Source: Blastobasis lacticolella
Lineage: Eukaryota; Arthropoda; Insecta; Lepidoptera; Blastobasidae
DNA: 64,000 nucleotides
Direction: 5' to 3'
Assembly (NCBI GenBank): GCA_905147135.1
Contig: LR990057.1
Location: 5,766,001 to 5,830,000, forward strand
The notes under the pieces are model-generated. The model had not been told where the DNA came from. It worked only from the letters and a program-made list of their open reading frames with translations, and made no database searches. Shown piece by piece: positions 48,638 through 61,275 of the stretch; position 1 is the first letter of the stretch; the number at the start of each line of letters is the position of its first letter. The translations under genes were made by a program, and so were the position numbers.

Positions 48638-51112
48638 TTTATAATTTCTCTCAGAAATAAAAATAAACGGAAAAGTCACACAAATTGCGAGACTTGACGA
48701 CCGATTTTTTTGATCTTTTGGGTTACGATGTTGCCATGTACTGAAGAAATATTTCTTTACTGTCGATTTTTAGTTGGATAAATTTCATTATTTTTATTTG
48801 TCAGCAAAATAACTATTTTTAAAGTAACACCTATGAATATATAAATATGATCTAACTTTATGAAAGTCATTACTGACGGGTTAAATTGATCCTAAAATTT
48901 TCAGTGATGGATTTTGTGTAGAAATGTGGCAATACTTGAAACAACATTCCATTCTACGCATGCCGCGCCACAGTGCTCATTGTGAACATGGATCAAGAAA
49001 AATCAAATAAAAAATTGGACAAAACAATAATTATCGCGGGCTGGACTACACTACAGTCACCGGTAGGTAGGTAATTGAACCTCGCTTTATGGTAAGCGGT
49101 CTCTCTTGAAGATCTTTGGGGCACTCGGCCTCCACGATCCCGTCGACTCTAGGTACCATCTCGTACCACAAATGTCGCATATTATTTTGACGACATACCT
49201 ACTAAGTAGCCCTGGCGAAAAAATTCTTACTTCTGTTTTCTTCCGTTGTTTTCTGGACTGGAGCCAAGCCAGAGTAGGTATCTATCTACCTTCCTTCCTA
49301 CTCTGGCTCCATTGCGTGGCTCCATTTGCAGCGTGATTCATTAAATGAAATTAAAAATTTATGTTCATTGTATTTTTACTCCTTTTCTTATATTTGTTGC
49401 AACAGTTGGAAAAATATATTTGCCCAATAAATTAATACAGGCACTGAGACCCGTATTGAACCTTTTAATTTACCTAATAATTGATATAACTAAGCAGTTA
49501 TAGGTGACCTTGGGCTCTAATTCGCATAAGCAACAACTTAACAATAATAATAACACCGGAAAAGCAGCTTTAGTGAAAGGAGCTGCTTCAACAGCCAGCG
49601 CAATGAGTCAGCATCCAAAGTAGGTATAGCTTTGTAGTTTAGAGTGTTAGTCTTCACGTTGGGGGGCCACTTTTCTGTAACGGATACATGAGGTAATTGG
49701 CCTACTGATGTAAGCCTATCTTTGTACCTACTATGATGAGTGAGAGTCATGAGGAAGTGGCCGGCCCGAAGCTGGCACCCTTATCGAGCAGAATGACAGC
49801 TAGCCAAACCGGATGGCCAGTGCGACCATCTAGCCGGTCCGTTCCATCATCGCCACCAAACGGCTTGGGGCCGGCAGGACCTTCACAGACCCAGCGATTG
49901 CTACCAATGCGTTACCGATCAAATGATAGGCCTTTACTATCCCACAACCCAATCATCAAAATTACCCTTTAACATATATATTTTACTATACCTCTTGAAC
50001 GATGACATTGAGCGCAGAAGAAACTGAAAGGGATGGACAACATATCTACCTTGTCAGAAGCTGGGATGATGTTGCGGTCCTTCAATGAACGAGAAATCTG
50101 CCAACACTCCTTATTTATATATTTATTTAAAACTTCATGCACTGTTACGTACAAATGAGGACTTAAAGCTATATTAAAATACAACGTAGTAAATAGTAAG
50201 GCATAATTTGCTATCACAAAGCTTCTATCTTCTTAAGTATATTACTAAGCCTTACTAAGCCTACTTAGTTAGATACCTAGCTAGCTACCTATCTAGGAAT
50301 GATGACGTTGTAAAGGTGAGTCCATTCTGACTCAAAGCTGTCTGCCCACACATTGTTTATGCAAATAACAAAAGAGCACAAAGTTATTTGACCTTTTCTT
50401 ATTATTATAAGCTGGTGATGCATTTGTAGAGAACGAGTTTAGCGGTTGCCGATCTCGCACGGTTGAAATGAGATTTTACAATCTAGATGAACTCCAGTCT
50501 TGACTCTTGAACTTCTCGCATAAAAATCTGTTTTTATTTGCTATGTAGGTATACTTTTAAAGGACTGCGCCTTAGTATACCTACCTACTTATTTAATGGA
50601 CGGAAGTTGCTAAATGAATTAGGTGGCAACGATTTGAATACTTTAAAATAATAATAAATTGGTATATCGGAGGTGAAGATACGCCTCAGGTCGCTGAGCC
50701 AGCCAAATATGTACGAAAAATCAGTAATAAGTTGCCCTTAAACTTTCCAAAAGTCATATACATATAAGTCACCCCTGAGACCCCGGGGGTCTTTTGAGGC
50801 GGTCAGCCCCAGAATTAAATTTAATTAATGGATATTTATTTTGTGAAGGTCCAAAGGAAAACTGGGAAAAATTAAACTGAGACACAATTCAATAAAAAAT
50901 AGCTAAAAGCCATTGTGATCTTCGGCGTAACGATAACATGTATGTAAGAAGATTTTCATTTTATTTTCGAAAGATCTCTAATTATACCTACCTACTATTT
51001 GCAAAGATATGCACTACGTACTTATACTGTAAACACTTTTAACATCTACACTGAAATATATAATTCTTATGGTGGTTTTTAGTAGGAACGTATCTATGCT
51101 ATTGTATTGTAG

Positions 51113-51306
51113 GTACAGTCGAGTTCATTAATATGTGAGCATTGCCAAGGCTTCAAATATAAATGTACATGGAAGGGTACATATATATCTGAGCAGATGT
51201 ACATATGTTTGATTGATGAATCTGCTCAGATATATAAGTACCCTTCCATGTACATTTATATTTGAAGCCTTGGCAATGCTCACATATTAATGAACTCGAC
51301 TGTACC
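51113..51306. mobile_element. Tc1/mariner-type MITE, 87-bp near-perfect inverted repeats
   Basis: Arms 51113-51199 and 51220-51306 differ at about one position. The termini CAGTCGAG...CTCGACTG are flanked by TA on both sides, as expected for Tc1/mariner elements. The central 20 bp are unpaired. It has no coding capacity. Confidence 0.8.
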
Positions 51307-51659
51307 AACAATAACGCCAACAAAGTACCAAGCCTAGATGCTCATCGCTCGGCATTCCACAGCCGAGCCAGGAAGGTGGTCTGCATAGGTAATAAGTAGA
51401 AAGCGAGAACTTAGGTATCAACTAGGCAGCATTATTTGCAATAAAAAAGTAGAAGACTAGGTGCGACAGCTGAACAAGGAACTGACAGGCAGACATGGAA
51501 CTTGAGGCAGGTACAAACCAAGAGCCTAAGTGGTGGTCACATTATGAATAATATTCCCATATAGTTGTCGTTAAAAGGAGTTTAAAGCATTGTATTTATT
51601 ACGTAAAACATACCACGGGATCAAAGACGAGTTCTTTGGACCTAACGAACAGCTTTTAG

Positions 51660-51779
51660 CAGTCGTTTTGGTTAAAAGTTACTGCACTTTATGCGTTTAT
51701 GCAAATAACAAAAGAGCACAAAGTTATTTGACCTTTTCATATTCAGTCGTTTTGGTTAAAAGTTACTGCACTTTATGCG
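51660..51779. repeat. 36-bp direct repeat enclosing a copied 48-bp segment
   Basis: A 36-bp sequence starting cagtcgttttggttaaaagt occurs at 51660-51695 and 51744-51779, apparently identical. The intervening 51696-51743 contains a 43-bp exact match to 50356-50398 (starting tttatgcaaataacaaaaga). Confidence 0.9.
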
Positions 51780-52929
51780 CTCGTACTGTACCTACCTACA
51801 CATTGCACCTATACATAAGTACCTACTTCATCTTTCGTACCTTTCATCATTTTAACATCTAATCAGTTTCTGCCAGGTCCCACTTTTCTAAGCTTCCAGC
51901 TCCTACATACAAAAACAGACATAAGCCAGAATATGAGCCCGAATTCAAAGAAACATCGGTCTCAGTTTCGTTCGCACTGAAAGATTCACTTTCGAAGAGC
52001 CAACGGGTTCGATGACCGCACGCGCAGCGCTGGCGTCGCGCAAAGCGAGCAAAAGTTGTGTTGCGGTGCAATTGGGCCATTATGCAGTCGGCTGCAATTG
52101 CAATTGCAATTTAACTTAATCAATCAATCGGGCGCGATGTTTTCCTAAAGGCGGGATGTAATGCCGTTCGTGATATTAGGTACTACTTCCTTACTTAATG
52201 AAAAATAGTACTTCCTTACTTTCCGCATCTATCTGTCTGTTATCCGCTAAAGTCTCCTAAATCATGCAACGGATTTTGATGTGGTTTTGACAATCAGATA
52301 GAAGGTTTATAAGTATAATACATGCATATTAGAGTAAGGAAAAGCCGAGAGAATCCGCGCAAAGCCAGGGCGGCTTCCTAGTTTTCTTATAAACCCACAA
52401 ACATCGATAAAGTGTATAGGTATTGGTAGGTACTTACATATTTCCTGAATTATAACCGATTTTAATGAAGCACAGCTAAGAAATATTTCGATTAAACTGG
52501 GTTTCAAATAAGTAGCTAAAGAAAACCTCAACAATTTGTATCTGTCCATCCACACAGATATGTAGTTACCTACAACATGAAACACCCATTTTTTTGCCTG
52601 GGTGTTTAAAAAGGAAGGTAAACGTGCATTGGGACCCCAAAGTGACAACTTCGTGGTAAGGGATCAGTCGACCACTGCCGCACAGGTACCTTCCTTGCTC
52701 ATTTACCTAGATCGTCGTAAATGACGGTTTTTATGCGGCAAAAAGCAAGTAGAATTAGCCTGAAACTGAATGCCGCCTAGCGCTTGCCATTTGGTTATAT
52801 TCGTAGCTACCAGAAAATTGTTGTTTTACACTATACCACAGAACCTGTAACTACCTACATAGTCTGAATTATACTACCACGTGGCTCTCCACCATTTTAT
52901 TTTTTCTTCTTAAGTTTGATTTGTTCGGT

Positions 52930-53235
52930 CATATAGCCAGTTAGAGCGGCGGTGGAACAACTGTGTCTGACGGGCAAATTGGAGGGCCGAAAGGCCGAAG
53001 TCTAATACGTTGATCAGACCAAATTCGCTCTACATTGAACATCATGGTATCCGATGCTTGCTATCCACATCGCCGAGGCTAGAACGAGATTGCGTCAAAT
53101 TATTATTATTATTATTCCTGAACAGACAGTCAATGTTCATCCAAACGATTCTTAAATTGTTAACGAAGAAGTGCCGCCGAGGGCACGACCCTCAGCATTG
53201 AGGAGATACGACGCAAGGAGGAGGAGGAAATTATA
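52930..53235 (+). mobile_element. LINE 3' fragment, probable
   Basis: 'agtgccgccgagggcacgac' and the ending 'acgacgcaaggaggaggagg' resemble the 3' ends of lepidopteran R1/jockey-type LINEs. The coding frames are broken. Assigned mainly by resemblance of the tail. Confidence 0.35.
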
Positions 53236-53654
53236 CTATATCAACTATTCCACTTCAGAACCTTGTAGGTGCATTGACACTATGACGACTAAGAAATGGC
53301 TGATGCCTGTATCTGCAGTGGCTACCTTATCCACCGGTACGCAATAAAGCCGGCGGCAGAAAAGAAAGAAATTCCTCTTTGTCAAAATCCCTCTAACCCT
53401 ACTACCCACAACAACTAATGCGACCGCTGCAACCCAAAAACGAAAACGCATTAGCCCCATGGTTTTGTTCTATTTCTGGCACAATGGTGGCGTTACCGTT
53501 TCCCTCAATTAGCCGCAGCATTGTGCCGTCGGCGCCGGCGCAACAATGGCTCATGGCTCCCACGGAGCGGCCGCGGACTAACGGGACACCGCCATGGGGA
53601 CTAGCTAGGTGTACTAGGTACAGTAATAGGAACGTGTGATACTTAAATACATAG

Positions 53655-53774
53655 ACCATATAGGTTTTAAGACTTTCGTGGTTTTTCACTACAGTTTCAC
53701 TACACATATTATCGGGTTTGTTACCACGGTTAGTATTGTTTTTACCTCGTCGAAATATCGAGGTAAAAACAATA
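53655..53774. repeat. Second copy of the 34.1-kb dispersed repeat, ending in a hairpin
   Basis: Shares the block 'atattatcgggtttgttacc' with 34081-34176. It ends in a 16-bp perfect hairpin: tattgtttttacctcg at 53734-53749 and its complement at 53759-53774. Confidence 0.6.
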
Positions 53775-53794
53775 CATAGATATTCCTTTCTTTA

Positions 53795-53955
53795 TTTTAA
53801 GCGGAAGATTAACAGGCAGGCTGATTATCAGATGGAAAGTGGTCACAGCTGACTATGGACATTAGCAATGCCGGGGGTAATACCAATGCGTACCCTCTGA
53901 AACTATATGAGATGTTGCTCTGGCAACAAACAGGCAATTGCTAGCCCCTCCACTG
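53795..53955 (+). repeat. Repeat-C copy
   Basis: Contains 'ggctgattatcagatggaaa', 'gtggtcacagctgactatgg' and 'ttgctctggcaacaaacagg'. Confidence 0.6.
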
Positions 53956-54727
53956 TCTAAGTACATGTTAGTACTTAACCACTTCGATTTACGGACGTCG
54001 TTTAATAAAATAAAATATAATGAAATAAATAAAATAATATTAAAGCGATTACGTTCAATAAATACATATTACGACCTCCGTAGACCTAAAGTGGTTATAT
54101 TTTCTAGTACCCAACCAGCTTGCCAAGCGTAGATATTTTGGTATTTCCTCCACTCACGTGGAGGAAGCTTGACACCAACAGTGGATTGTTGTGATGACAC
54201 TACTCAATTTTTGCTGCAATATTCTTAATACGGGGCGTGTATCAAGTCTAAATTGTTATTGGAGAAGTTATTTCTAGGGCAATCGAGCTACGGTTCTGCT
54301 TAAGGCGAGTAATCGATTTCTTGACCTAATTAAAACAACAACAAAGATTTCGATATTCCGTTTACGTACACATCCTGTAATTGTCAAAATTAAATCGTGA
54401 AGTCGGTTGTAACGAGGTTATGTCTTATAAACATAGAATTGGATTGGCATATCTGTGGCTGTAAAACCATCATTAGCCAGAACGGAACAATTTTAATTAT
54501 TAGTTAAAAGGAAACAGCCAGTGGTAGTAGTAGTAGTATTTACGTATGGCAACCATAAGAACTGGAAAAAATTCCGGAAAATCTGGAATCTGTTTTAGGA
54601 CTGGTGATGTGGAACTGAGGTGTTCGGCAGAGTAGAGCCAATTCTGTAGTTTCTGTTGGTTTTTTTTTACAGAGCCATCTCCAACCCACCTGCCGAGAGC
54701 ATGGAGAATTATTAGGAGAACAATATT

Positions 54728-55030
54728 CATCTTGGCATCAATATTCCGGCAGTGCTCTCGCCAACCTTGAACATGATCCAGGATTTAGCCGTCACCTCCG
54801 TGACCCTGTTTACAAGGGAACCAGATCAGATTCGATCGTGGTTACACATTCAGTCGCCTAAATGTGCAGGTTTCATCACAATCAATTCCCTCACCTTAAG
54901 AGCATAGGTTAGATTTCAACCCATGTCATTGTAGAGAGATAGAGTGGTACATGGTGGCATTGGGATTCGAACCCGCTACCTCGGGTACAGGTGCGAGTCC
55001 GATCCCTTAACCATTAGGCCACCGACGCTC
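54728..55030 (-). mobile_element. SINE-A copy, reverse
   Basis: Tail complement 'catcttggcatcaatattcc', head complement 'gattcgaacccgctacctcg' and 'aggccaccgacgctc'. Preceded by a repeat-K piece at 54590-54725. Confidence 0.75.
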
Positions 55031-56494
55031 TTATAGTAGCTCTTATAGATTAAAAACAGGTACCACAGAAATCCATTTCATTTCATTTATCAAGATCTAA
55101 CTTTTTATAACGGTACGTACTGGTATGTACGTTAATTGCCTTGAAAAGTGATTGGGTTTCCCTGTGGCATATGTAAATATCAAATCATTGCTATTTCACG
55201 AGAATTAATAATTCGCCAGCTATTATTAATATACTATTGTAGATAGACACGGATAAAAAAGAGATGAGATGCGTGTGTGCTGATCAAGAGTGGTACGTCA
55301 CGTAACTATAAGAATCAAAACTGAGAGAAGCCTGATTGTAGCCGAGTTAGTTTTTTCCTCTTTTGACCTTCTTACTAGTTAGCTCGCTAGTGCAGTTACA
55401 CGCGATATCACTCATATTCATTATACGAGGCGTAGGTAGGTGGTCCATCAAAGATCTAGTGGTGGGTGGACCTTGGAACGGTCGTCAACGGCGAAGGCGA
55501 CTAGCGTGCAATCGAGGTGGGCTGCGAGCGTACCCGAGTGACCGACCCGGTAGTTGCTGGTTGAGAATTTATCCGGCCACAAGGTTCGCCGCTTAGGTAC
55601 GCAGACCTGTCCCCGACGAGCTAAGGGAACTGAAGACCAGCAAACTCAACAATACTCTTTATTGTTCTGACTCTATCACCTTTCAAAGCCTTGTACGGAC
55701 TATCAATTTCCTTACTTAGTAATTAGTAATACTTTTGTGATAATATTAAATATATAAACAAAAATTCATATTCTTTAATAAACACGATTATTACTGTAAT
55801 ACACAAACAATATATAATTACATACATTACAAACATAACAAAAATTTTACTGATTGTTCTGAAATGGATTCAGCTACATAAAATTATAGCGGTTATTAAC
55901 TAACTCTTGTATCTATGTTTGTAATTTTGTGAGTTTGAGTTTGTATATTGCAGGGGGTAATTTTCGAAACTACCGATTTAAAATATATAAACTATATTTT
56001 GTTGAAGTGACTCTTTGTTTTCTCTGACACAAATATGATCCCATCAATGTGTCACCGCCATAGTTGGCTGGTGCCGCGTTGACGTCACGGGACACGAAGG
56101 GCTATTCGTGTAAGCTGGTCTATTAATACATCGATCTATCGTTTATTTATTTCGAGCACACCGGGCTTATTTGGGAGCTTATTTATAGTGGTTTCAGTTG
56201 TTCCTAGAAATGGAAAAGTCGTCTAAACATCGGAAATGCTTTAAATAACTGCCCTAATAATGGGTATCGCTTCATGAAGCTCCTTTATGCTAGGGTAGAT
56301 CTCGGTATCTAACTTTGGTTTCGATTACAAAGGGGTATTATGAAGACGGCCATATTTGCATTATCGCTGAATTTTATTTTTATTACTTATTACACGCCAA
56401 TTGCCGATTACTTAGTAAACACATTACTAGTCCCGCCTTATCACATTACTTACAATTCGTGACACTATATTTCTATTACTATACAGAGTGTTTC

Positions 56495-56640
56495 ATGGCT
56501 TAAGAAGCGATGGATTGACATTGCCGAGTCTTAAGAGTGGCTTACGATGCGAGGATGCCCATAACCGGGCGAATTGGAGAAGACAGAATAGAAAAGCGGA
56601 TCCTGGTAGAAGCCGGGATTCACCGTTCGGATGATGACGA
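56495..56640 (+). mobile_element. RTE-like LINE tail fragment
   Basis: Carries 'gtggcttacgatgcgaggat', 'ataaccgggcgaattggaga' and 'gtagaagccgggattcaccg', the same tail family as at 36.4 kb. Confidence 0.5.
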
Positions 56641-56999
56641 TGACAGTGTTCCATGGATATGACATCATAATAGTTATTGTTAACAGAAAATTTGAATGAA
56701 AGTAGGTAGAAGGTGCAATGTGTTCTAATCGTACCACCTGGATGAGGATGAATGGTGTTAAACTACCGTAAGCTTTTCAAGAAATTTCCTGCCGGTACGA
56801 TATTGGAACTTTCAAGAAATGAACCTACATATTTCTCAAGGGCCGGCAACGCATTTACGATCCCCAGTTTTGAATCCCCGACGATATAGAGTGGTAGGTA
56901 TCACTATAAGTTTGACTGTGTATCTATGCTTCTGATGTGTTAGGTGTTTAGCAAACAAACAAACTTATTAGAGACCAATTACAGATAGTGCTGCAACGA

Positions 57000-57825
57000 C
57001 TAACGCGCGAGACGCGACCAGTAATCGTAACTAATTGACCCAAGATCAAATTAGTTACGCTAGCCTTTGTCTCGAGTTGTCGCATCCGCGTCCGCGACAC
57101 ATTCCGGTCGTATATTTTTAAATGGTCGGCACCGTGTCGCGAAATGACGAAGAGAGTAGGAGTTTGGGCAGGAGAAAGGTTGCGCGGAGTGGCGGCGCCA
57201 TGCGCGACTGCGGCTGCGCGCCAGTCCGCCAATCAGCGCGGCGCGCGCCCTACGCTCGCGCGCTTTATCAAACCACTGATAATGGCCGCCGCAAACGCGC
57301 GCCAATCTACAACAAAATCACTTAAAACTATCCGCTATCGACACGAGCAGCAAAGCACAGCCGACCTTCGCGACGCGAGCACATCCTGCGTGCACTCAGC
57401 AAAAAACAAACAGAAAATATACAATCGTAAAACGACAAAAAGTGCGGCAGGCCGGTTTAGTTCCCTCGCCGTTTCGAGTTCGCGGCAAAAATAAAAAGTG
57501 AAATCCTACTGGCGGGAATATAAATATCGCAACAAAATATGATGATGTGTTTGTGAACCGTTGTGGGTAGGCACTGGTAAATGGGCCATGCAAGTATAGG
57601 CCGCGAGTGCATGGACATTTGTGCGATTTAATTGCGCGCTCTAACTTGGATTTATTCGCGGTGGTTGTGTGAGAGCTGCGTTCGTTACGAGCCGGCTATA
57701 TTGGCTCCAATTATACATGTTTGTGGCTAGAAAGTGCCAGTTAAAGTGGTAAAAACACTGAGGCGACTCATTTCTAGAAGTGAATTCGTTACCTTCTTGT
57801 CATCCATCAGACAGCACTTTCATTT
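57000..57825 (+). promoter_or_regulatory. GC-rich promoter region and possible noncoding first exon
   Basis: 57030-57310 is rich in CpG in AT-rich surroundings. A CCAATCAG box is at 57229-57236, with a weak TATA-like CTTTATCA 25 bp further on. The following several hundred bases have no long open frame and reach a strong splice donor, GTAAGT, near 57825. I infer a plus-strand promoter and 5' UTR exon, possibly for the 58-aa membrane protein gene whose first coding exon begins at 62994. The link is unproven. Confidence 0.35.
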
Positions 57826-59261
57826 GTAAGTATCCGGTTATGCACGGTTTGGTGCGACAAGAATCGAACCCACACTCATTTTGTTTGTGTTATCTAAGCG
57901 CTTATCTGAATGTCCATGATTCGGTCGCCTTGCAACAGTGTTTGTGTTTGTGTAACAATAGCATTGAATATGTTCAAAATCGCCTATTAATATTTTCGAT
58001 AAAAACAGTGTATCTATGTAGTGTGCTTATAGTTTCAAAGAAATAAGTTACTTTAATAATTAATTAATTATTTGTGAAATGTAGTAGGTACCTCTAGTGT
58101 CGTATAGCTATAAGAAATTAGTTAATGGTGATACTTGCCGCCCCGACATTTAAAAAATATATATTTAAAAATATTTACCTTAATTGGTATTTGATTAGGA
58201 ACGAAATGAGATCAATTTATTGCACTCTTTTAGTTAGGAAAAACTATTTGGGAGTTCATATTTTCTTACGTACTACAGATTTTTTAGTACCTATTATAAG
58301 ACGTAACTTATCCAAACAATCACAGAAGCACATAAAATGGATAGATTAAACGATTCTTATTTTTCTGGGATTGCGCTCCGATCAACTACAACTGGGCTTG
58401 AATGTTGAATGAAAAACATAAAACCCGGGTAGGAATTTAAGTGAACTACTTGTGCCTATTCACTTTAAAGGTTGTAAATGTCTCTTCATTGTATCTACGT
58501 ATTTTAAAAACAAAGTATGTAAAATATAAATATAAAACAGTTTTTCTGAATCAATCCGCATTTCAACGAGATGAAAAAATAAACACTGGCAATTAGTCGC
58601 GATCTTATAACAAACTGATTCAAAGTCAATAAACAGTTAGTCGTACTTGTGACTACGATAATTGACTTGGATTATAAACTAATATTTATTTATTTTGAGC
58701 CGTGTTTTATATACGGCCAACATATTGCACACTGTGAACGTAATTACTGTAGAGTCTTGGTGCTCTATTTTTGAACCGCACGTCCGAAAAATTCCATATT
58801 TTGATGCATTACGATGAGATTTCCCATTTTGGAACCGTTAACTTTCGGTATCGCCGAAATGACGTCGGTGTGACAAATATTTCTTGTCGAAAATCCAAAT
58901 TGAAAATTGTTCGGCTCGAGGCGAGTGGTTAAGAAATCAAGCCCCTGGTAAACAGTGAAGCGAAGGGTTCATGCCGCCCATTTTAGATAGGCTTTATCTC
59001 ATAGGTGAACCGTAAATACTCTATTTTTCACACCTTCTGCTAAACAACAAAGATCAATCGTTTGACGACATCTTTGTGTTTACCACAGACTGAACTATAA
59101 TTTCAACTATGAATACATGACATAGTTGTGTTTAATTTGTTTCACACTGCAATTTTGCAATTGCCCTTTTTTGCTTTTTTACAAGCTTTTGTTTAGTTAC
59201 ACATGTCCCCATGTCTATTCGTAATAAAATCTTGGAAGTTTTGAACTATTTTCTGGTTTCC

Positions 59262-59493
59262 CTAATTCACTCGCTGTGACATATCGAATTCAATAATTTT
59301 CTAGCTAAATATCTCTATGAAAAATCTAATTTAAAACTACCTCCGACAGCAAAGGATTAGCGGAAATCGTTGAAAAGAAGTTTTTTGCTGAATAAGATTT
59401 TTGCAATTTGCAATTCAGTGACTTTTTAATATAATTATATTTATGGCTAGAGAAGATGTCGAATTGTAATGTCGAAAGCGCGAAAATCGCACA
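59262..59493. mobile_element. MITE-D copy 3
   Basis: Left end 'ctcgctgtgacatatcgaat', right end 'gtcgaattgtaatgtcgaaa' + 'gcgcgaaaatcgc'. The interior 'caaaggattagcggaaatcg' matches 'aaaggattagtgaaaatggt' of copy 1. Confidence 0.65.
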
Positions 59494-60078
59494 CTCATGG
59501 AAGTTCGTTGACAATGCAAGTTATGATACCATCGAGCTCATCAGATGATGGAGACGGACAGTTATCCACTCTACTTTTCAGCCATCTACCGTTCTGCAAC
59601 GATAAAGCTTAATCACAGTTTTTGCTTTTTTATTTTGTGTTAAACAAAAGAACTCTCTTTACAATATTATTTGGACATTGTCGAGCAGGAGGTGTGAAAA
59701 GAACTTTCACTTTTTAATTTTTTTGACAAAATGCGTTTATTAGATAGATTTATTAATAGATACAGGAACATAGGAACAGATAGTAAATATAAATTCGAAC
59801 ATAAAAAGTAACTAACAAAAAGTAAAACGTAAAAATTCACGAATTGCGAACACCAACTGTGAATTAGCAATTCAAGTGCTGTGCCAAAAGGAACCAAATG
59901 TTAATGTGAAGGTAAAAGTAAATGTTAGGAAGGAACTGAATGTAAATTTAGCCGACTTTGTTGTACGCGGGGGGTAATGTTTGTGCATATCGCGTGCGGA
60001 AACGCCTGAAGCGTGAAGCACCGTGAGGTTTCGACTGAGCCGGTAAATATAGCGACATAAATTATATGTTTTGTGCCA

Positions 60079-60725
60079 GTACTACGGATATGGCATGCAC
60101 GACATGTCGACATTAGATACTTGCAGTTTCAGCTATGCATCATTGTTGTTTGCCACCTTAGTGGTTTAAAAAAATGTAAGAAATTTTATACGTTTTTGTG
60201 ACAGTACTTACGGTTAAAAGAGCGTCGGTGGCCGAGCAGTTAGAGTATCCGACTCGAGATCCCAGGTTTGAATCACGCTCCGGCCATGTACCAATGACTG
60301 TTTTCTGAGTTATATACATTAGTACATAACTCAGAAATAGAATACTAACCGATACTCTTACGGTGAGGTAAAACATCATGATGAAACCTGCACATTCAGG
60401 TGACTGGATGTGTGAACATGATCCAATCTGGTTAGGTTCCCCGGGTCACGGAGGTCAGATGGCAGTCGCTCCACTGTAATTACCTGACCTGCCAAATCCT
60501 GGATCATGGTCAAGGCGGACCCCGGGCCCTCGAGCGCGAGAGCACAACCGGGACATTAACGCCAAGATGACTTACGGATGTGGCATGTACGACATGTCGA
60601 CATTAGATACTTGCAGTTTCAGCTATGCATCATTGTAAGAAAATTATACATTTTTGTGACAGTACTTACGGATATGGCATGCACGACATAGCTTGTAGTT
60701 TCAGGTAGGCATTGTAAGAGTTATA
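60079..60725. repeat. Tandem repeat (unit about 95 bp) split by a SINE
   Basis: The unit begins 'cggatatggcatgcacgaca', continues 'catcattgtaagaaa' and ends 'ttttgtgacagtactta'. Copy 1 is about 60083-60212 (with a 30-bp insertion), copy 2 about 60571-60668, and copy 3, partial, about 60669-60720. SINE-A lies between copies 1 and 2. Confidence 0.75.
60216..60570 (+). mobile_element. SINE-A copy, full length, with 7-bp flanking repeat
   Basis: Head 'gagcgtcggtggccgagcag', tail 'gggacattaacgccaagatg'. The 7-bp string cttacgg occurs on both sides (before the head and directly after the tail), which fits a target-site duplication, although the tandem host repeat could also provide it. Confidence 0.8.
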
Positions 60726-60789
60726 ACCGCTTTGAAGATCTAGAGGTACCTACTACTGTACACAGTCCACGGGCGTAGCCAGGTTTTGG

Positions 60790-61095
60790 TTTGGGGGGGG
60801 GGGGAGCGAGCTCGTAATTTTTCCAATTGTGGCTCAATTGACTCTGGGTGAACATTATACCTAAATATAACAAAAACCAATGACTGAGTGTGCGCAGCGA
60901 GCTCGGCTCAGACTTTTTGGTATACCTATATATTGGCTCTTTACATTCGAATTAATTACGCGGTTGGCGATTGGTGTGAATATTTAGTAAAGCGAGCGCA
61001 GCGAGCTCGAATTTATCAATTTTTGATCAAATGAGCTGTAGCAAACTTATTAAAGAAAACTAATGAATTAGCGAGCGTAGCGAGCTCGGAAATTT
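60790..61095. repeat. Cluster of GCGCAGCGAGCTCG-type motifs
   Basis: Four variants of gcgcagcgagctcg occur at about 60813, 60893, 60995 and 61069, spaced 75-100 bp in AT-rich DNA. The first is preceded by a poly-G run next to 'ggcgtagccaggttttggtt'. It is an interspersed repeat of unknown class. Confidence 0.6.
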
Positions 61096-61275
61096 TGGTA
61101 TTTTGGCTGTAAAAATCTGGATTGATCACGCGGCGCAGGCGGTGTGAAATGATTTCGGGGAAGTTGAACCCCGTACAGTCAGTTATGTGCGTTATCTCAG
61201 GTATTTTATTAAAGTTAATTTTACCTACACGCAAAGAAATTTGATATTTTATTGTTACCTATTAGGGGTACTTAC

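Larger units (their letters stand above)
48640..57000. other. Intergenic block, no gene recognised
   Basis: Contains the features listed separately (duplicated segment, MITE, LINE fragments, SINE-A copies, repeat C) and otherwise nothing I can identify. GC-richer non-repetitive patches at 49740-49930, 51940-52060, 53420-53620 and 55430-55620 might be regulatory or unrecognised exons. The 51940-52060 patch has a TCAGTG initiator-like motif on the minus strand. The 56060-56110 stretch contains a palindromic CRE site (TGACGTCA). Confidence 0.5.

Noticed and set aside
49733..49972. 79-codon open frame rich in Ser and Pro
   Set aside because: No family resemblance and low-complexity character. 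No splice sites join it to anything, although its GC-rich composition is noted under the intergenic block.
53402..53707. 101-codon minus-strand open frame
   Set aside because: No domain, composition follows local GC, and its 3' part runs into a dispersed repeat.
57144..57494. 116-codon plus-strand open frame in the GC-rich region
   Set aside because: The region has promoter features (CpG richness, CCAAT), several frames are open because of high GC, and the protein is low-complexity with no known domain.
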